Source: Megaleporinus macrocephalus
Lineage: Eukaryota; Chordata; Actinopteri; Characiformes; Anostomidae
NCBI GenBank assembly: GCA_021613375.1
Contig: CM038716.1
Coordinates: 12,526,774 to 12,590,773 of the forward strand
Length of the DNA: 64,000 bases
Direction of reading: 5' to 3'
The translations under genes were made by a program, and so were the position numbers. Shown piece by piece: positions 59,541-64,000 of this stretch; the first letter of the stretch is position 1, and every line of letters starts with the position of its first letter. The notes below the pieces were generated by a model. It saw only the letters and a program-made list of their open reading frames with translations, made no database searches and was not told the DNA's origin.

Positions 59541-60669
59541 TCAATCAATCAATCAATCAATCAATCAACCTTTATTTAATCTCGGAAATACATTGAGGGA
59601 TGACCCTCATTTTCAATGCAGCCGAGCATATACAGTTAAAGGGATTGAAAACAAAATGAGCAAAAATAATAAATTAAATACCAATTTTAAATAAACATTT
59701 AATATAGATGCATTAAAAATACAATGTAAAAAATGTTAGAAAATTATTATAAAAGAATATAAAAGAATATAAAATAAACATATTACATACACCAAGATAA
59801 TAAAAAGTTGAAATGCTAATAAAAAATACTCAATAAAACAATCACGATAAAAAATGGATAATTATAATAATAAAAATACAAATAATAAATAAATAAATAA
59901 AAAGATAGTAATAATAAAAAAAAATAACTAAAATAAAAGTAAAATAAAACAAACGTAAAAAACAAAATTAAATAAAAATAAAAATTAAATAATAATAAAT
60001 AATAATAATAATAATAATAATAATAAGATAAAAATAAAATCCTAGTAGATTTATTCATTTAAAACAGTCACAGGCTTTCTGATGGTGATTAGAAACTAAA
60101 AGTTTAAAATGGTTTAGTGATCCCAGCGAGCTGAGCTTCAGAGTTTCCTGGAGAGAGTTCCAGCTCGCTGGTGCACTGTAGCTAAAAGCAGATTTTCCCA
60201 GTTCACTAAAAACTCTCGGTACCTGACAGGTGATCCAGCCACTAGAGCGAGTCTGATAATTATTGTTATTTATTGAAATCAGAGAAGAGATGTAAGCTGG
60301 CAAATGGCCGGAGAGTGATTTATAGATAAAAATAAGCCAATGAGCTTCTCTTCGTGCAGCTAGTGAGGACCAACCAACTCTATCATAGAGTCTGCAGTGG
60401 TGAGTACTGTAAGGGTCTCCAGTTATAAATCTCAGAGCAGAGTGATAGATTGAATCTAGCGGTTTGAGGGCACTGGCGGACGCTTTATTATAAATTACAT
60501 CGCCGTAGTCCAGGACTGCAAGTATGGTTGCCTCCACTATTCTTTTCCTAGCGTACGTGGGTAGACAGGATTTATTCCGATAAAGGAATCCGAGCTTCTG
60601 TCTGCACTTAATGGCGAGTTTGCTTACACATAAGCTTCTGTCTCTACCATCAGGTCCACATATATACAT
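59541..60669 (-). pseudogene. LINE (CR1/L2/Rex-like) 3' end with reverse transcriptase C-terminal region
   Basis: A 204-codon minus-strand frame (60055-60669) contains KLGFLYRNKSCLPTYARKRI, LDYGDVIYNKAS, HSALRFITGDPYSTHHC, and the tail WNSLQETLKLSSLGSL. This is the conserved stretch after the RT domain in jockey-superfamily LINEs of fish. The RT catalytic core is lost by 5' truncation. The 3' region ends in 'aaataaaggttgattgattg', a (TTGA)n tail at 59541-59568. An AT-rich stretch 59700-60040 expands the 3' region. The frame is intact, so insertion may be fairly recent. Confidence 0.85.
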
Positions 60670-60689
60670 TTATTTAACTATTTATTTAA

Positions 60690-61270
60690 AAAAATAATTC
60701 TAAAATGTCTATGTCTTTAAAACAAATAAAATATAAATAAATTAAATAAATAACATGAATAGAAAGTCATTAATCACTGTCTGTATGTTCCTAAACTATA
60801 AAATAAAAAAAAGACTAAAAATAAACATTTTCCATACATATATAAACAATAAATTGAATAACCATTTATTCTTATAACCATTTACCATTTATTCTTATGA
60901 ACAATAATTCTTATGACAAACTTAAATAAATAAATAATGATAGAAAATATATACAGATTGTGTATATGTCCTTAAACAATAACATAAAAGACAAACAATA
61001 AAACTTGTAATTATGTCTCAGTTAAATAAAATAATATAATACAAAATAAAATAAATAATATTAAAAAAAAATGTATGTAAATAAAAACTGTCCATATGTC
61101 TTTAAACTTAAAATTAAAAACAACAACAAAAAATATAAAAAACAAAAGCATATACTCATTTTGCATACCTCCTTAAACACTACAATGAAAACAAATAACA
61201 ATTAATGAATATAAAAAATAAATTGAAAAAATAAAAGTTTCTAAAATTGAATAAATGCAATAAATAAAGA
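60690..61270. repeat. Decayed ~110-bp AT-rich tandem repeat
   Basis: Words like 'ctgtctgtatgttcctaaac', 'tgtatatgtccttaaac', 'gtccatatgtctttaaac' and 'gcatacctccttaaac' recur at roughly 110-130-bp spacing in an A/T-rich background. Confidence 0.6.
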
Positions 61271-61970
61271 TTTAATAAAACTTTGTAATTGTATATAACT
61301 TGTACTGATATTTAGGGAGATTTAGAAAATTGACAATGTTAAATAAACAACAGTAATCATATATTTTTAATTTATAGTATGAATCTGTACTTTTTTAATA
61401 CTTTATTTCAGGAATTTTAAATATACATACTTACAAGAAAAACTTGTGAAAAGATAAAAATGTAATTTCAAAAAATGGTAACAATAAAAGGTTTATACAA
61501 ACAAGAAATCCAGACCATATTCTCGTTTTATTTGTTAATTAATGTTAAAAAACACATTTATACATTTCACTAAATCTATTTTCATACATCTACAGTTATC
61601 TTCAGAACCAGGCTGGATTTGAGGGTTGAACTCTCAGTGTGAGCGTGGTGAACAGTATTTTTTGTTTGTTTTTGGGTTGGTGACTCATGTGTTTGTGCTA
61701 TGATCAATGGCACAATGAATGTCATCAGGTGGCAGGACATTTATCTGAAAAACCTGCTCGCCTTTTCAAGGAAGCTGAGATTTAGCTGGATGTTCTAGAA
61801 TTAGATGGCTCTGAGCGCAGCTCAAAATCAATACAGTAATAGTTCAGTGGGAGCTAGATCTGTTTTGAGCCAGGCCGGCTGAGTTTCTGGCCAGTTTTAA
61901 CTTTGTACAGAACTGTATGTACCGGAAGGTAAAGATATGAAGGATACTGAAAGTTTCTTATAGAACTATC

Positions 61971-62008
61971 TTTCTCAATCTTTCTCAATCTTTCTCAATC
62001 TTTCTCTT
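61971..62008. repeat. (TCTTTCTCAA)n, about 4 units
   Basis: Short perfect decanucleotide repeat. Confidence 0.9.
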
Positions 62009-62139
62009 AAATGAAACTTCAAATGTGATTATTCAGCATATTTAAGAAGGAGGCACGACTAATATGAATTAAACATTTTCTAGAACACCTTTACTTTAGT
62101 ATCTTTTGTAAAATATTTCAGGAACTGGTAGTTATTGCA

Positions 62140-63560
62140 GTTATTTACAGCTGTGTTGTTCATTCATTATCTATCAATCAGTACTAAATTACAACAATAT
62201 TACTATTACTACATCATCACCACATTATCACTCAAATTAAATACTACATTATTGCTACTGCTGAAATACAACTGTATTACTAATTTCTTCTATCACTGAA
62301 TTACAACTTCAATACAGGTATTACTAAATTATAATTACATTATTGCTTATATTAAATACCAACTACATTATTACTACAACTAACTTAAAGTTGTAAAACT
62401 ATTTTCATCTTTTACTGAATTACAACTGCATTACAACTTATACTGAATATCAGATATTAGTGCTAATACTGAATTACAACAATATTACGACTTTCTGTTA
62501 TTACAACTACATCACTACTGAATTACAACTACATTACAATAGTACAACTTACTTTGAATACCAACTACATTACTACTGTTATTGAATTACATGAACATTA
62601 CTATTTTCCTCTATTACTAAATTAAAAGGACATTACCACTTATGTTGAATACATTACTACATTACTACATTTACTGAATTACAAGTATATTACTAATTTC
62701 TACTATTTCTTTATAACTGGTGTATCACTACCATTACTGAATTACAACTGCATTAATATTGCTGAATTACAAGTACATTGCTACTTTCTACTATTAGTAA
62801 ATTACAAGTACATTGTTATTTTCTACTATTACTGAATTATTAGAATATCACTGATATTACTGAATTATTAGTATGTCACTAAAATTACTGAATTAAAACT
62901 GCATTACCACATTCTACTATTACTCAATTATAGCTACATTGCTACTACTCCAGAATTACTAGTACACCATTACTTCCTGCTATAGATAAATTACAACAAC
63001 ATTATTACACACAAGTAATACTGAATTTCAACTACATTATACCTCTAATTACAGCTACTATTACTACTTACTATTAATATCTCATTAACTAATTATTAAT
63101 GTAAAATTTTCTACTAGATTATAATATATAATATATACTATGAGTAGTGAATCATTAGTATTTACTACTAAAACTGAATTAGTTGCACCTATTATTTGTA
63201 ACTATGTCATTATTAATATTGAGTATAACTACCTCTAAATGATGATGGCATTATTACGTACTGCTAATGAATTTGTTTTATATTATTATCTTAATTTTAA
63301 TTTCTAATTTACTACTACATTACCAACACTGTTTTTGTGTTCTCCACTGCATTATAAATTAGATCTTTAAATTATGAATACATTACTACTTAATAAATTA
63401 CTACTAGATTGCTTATTACTTTAGAATTATCACTACATCATGAATTATTATTATATACACCACTGACTACTACAGCTAAATTAATTCTACATTACTATTA
63501 CAGATACTGATAAATAAACAATATATTAAATATATGAATATTTCGGATGAATTGCTAAAT
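62140..63560. repeat. AT-rich decayed repeat rich in 'attactgaattacaact'
   Basis: About 1.4 kb in which 'ctgaattacaactacatta' and related words recur at irregular 40-70-bp spacing. It resembles a degenerate minisatellite. It lies in the last visible intron. Confidence 0.7.
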
Positions 63561-63720
63561 TTAAATAACTTATAATAACAGTTTAACTATTTCTATTACA
63601 TACTACTTCATATGATCAGATGAGACTCCCTATCCTGTGTGAACAGTTATTAGTTATAATAGAAGTGTTCCAGTGGGGGGACTGTAGTGTCACAGTGACG
63701 GTGTTATTTGTCTTCTACAG

Positions 63721-63900
63721 TCTATTTTACACATTTTCATCCATGGTGCCAATAACTCTGGACCTGACTGTGCATCTTCATCTCTTGCCCAGAAGAAGAA
63801 AATGAAGAAGAAGGACAAGAAAAAGCAAAAGAAGAAGAACAAGAAGAAAAAGAAGAACAAGAAAAACAAGAAAAACAAGAAGAAGAAGCAGAAGAAGAAG
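63721..63900 (+). CDS. Exon 7 candidate of the Ser/Lys-rich gene, lysine-rich, end uncertain
   Basis: An acceptor (TGTCTTCTACAG) precedes a frame entered in phase 0, as needed, reading SILHIFIHGANNSGPDCASS and then a long Lys/Asn/Gln run from 63793. A second acceptor just before 63793 would give the same frame with a shorter exon. The end is unclear: AAG|GCAAGA at 63901 could be a rare GC donor, or the frame may continue into the (TC)n tract to the window edge. The lysine part is a purine-only AAG/AAC tract, so part of it may be microsatellite expansion. Confidence 0.45.
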
Positions 63901-63921
63901 GCAAGAGATGGAATTGGATTT

Positions 63922-64000
63922 TTCTCTCTCTCTCTGTGTCTTTGCGTCTCTCTGTCTCTCTCTCTGTTTGTCTCTTTGTCTGTCTCTCTCTGTCTCCCTC
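63922..64000. repeat. (TC)n/(TCTG)n tract at the window end
   Basis: TC runs with TG interruptions, cut off by the window edge. Confidence 0.9.

Larger units (their letters stand above)
36100..63900 (+). other. Multi-exon host gene, Ser/Asp- and Lys-rich nuclear-type protein (unidentified)
   Basis: Seven segments on the plus strand can be joined into one open frame using consensus GT-AG splice sites, and every junction keeps phase: the first exon ends after 1 base of a codon and the second begins with the remaining 2; exons 2, 3, 4 and 6 end in phase 0; exon 5 ends in phase 1 and exon 6 supplies 2 bases. The product is about 262 codons or more, without a recognised fold. It has acidic serine runs (casein-kinase-2-like), basic runs including DERKRRKRKQKG, which resembles a nuclear localisation signal, and a terminal lysine run. 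Introns of 10.99 kb, 175 bp, 2.83 kb, 342 bp, 8.42 kb and 4.25 kb hold most transposons and minisatellites of the right half. The gene name is not recognised; extra exons could be missing, and the last exon runs to the window end. Confidence 0.6.

Noticed and set aside
59816..60058. 80-codon tyrosine/phenylalanine-rich minus-strand frame
   Set aside because: It is AT-rich low-complexity DNA in the 3' region of the LINE remnant.

Overview
This window is a piece of a vertebrate, almost certainly teleost fish, nuclear genome. The signs are relics of several Tc1-like transposons, hAT ends and a ZBED-type hAT transposase start, fish-style LINE/SINE tails ending in (ATCC)n, (AATTG)n and (TCAA)n, long (TA)n tracts, spliced exons with GT-AG introns, and very dense minisatellites. 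An otophysan such as a characin is plausible, but that is a guess from repeat flavour, not a proof. No bacterial genes, rRNA, tRNA or CRISPR are visible.

One host gene can be supported. It is a plus-strand gene spread over at least 36.1-63.9 kb. Seven short exons (36100-36265, 47253-47392, 47568-47678, 50511-50558, 50901-50961, 59386-59474 and 63721-~63900) keep one open frame with matching splice phases. The product is low-complexity: Ser/Asp/Glu-rich blocks alternate with Lys/Arg-rich blocks, which looks nuclear. I could not name the gene. Its 3' end lies outside the window. Its introns hold most of the large repeats of the right half.

Left part (1-11 kb): Tc1-derived MITE, hAT relic split by a retroposon with a perfect 10-bp target duplication, several copies of a ~1-kb non-autonomous DNA transposon (here called element M) that carries promoter-like motifs, Tc1 fragments joined at a perfect palindrome, and a 1.76-kb minisatellite whose unit contains a CTCF-like core. 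Middle (11-32 kb): a CpG-rich patch, a 36-bp minisatellite, a 3.6-kb fold-back structure filled with 33-bp and 79-bp tandem repeats, a Tc1 element with an internal minisatellite made from its own transposase sequence, a 3-kb array of 30-bp units, a 20-bp array with a Pol III A-box motif, and smaller arrays. Right part (32-64 kb): more element M copies, a four-copy repeat family (R), a 24/25-bp array built from a transposon end, a 2.04-kb fold-back transposon with mirrored 45-bp arrays inside an intron of the gene, two Tc1 copies, a 3.6-kb array of 80-bp units, a LINE 3' end, and AT-rich decayed repeats.

The theme of the window is tandem-repeat birth from transposons. At least three minisatellites can be traced by eye to transposon parts (transposase coding sequence, terminal repeat, tRNA-like SINE head), and two sit inside fold-back elements. 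Long open frames across these arrays are artefacts of periods divisible by three.
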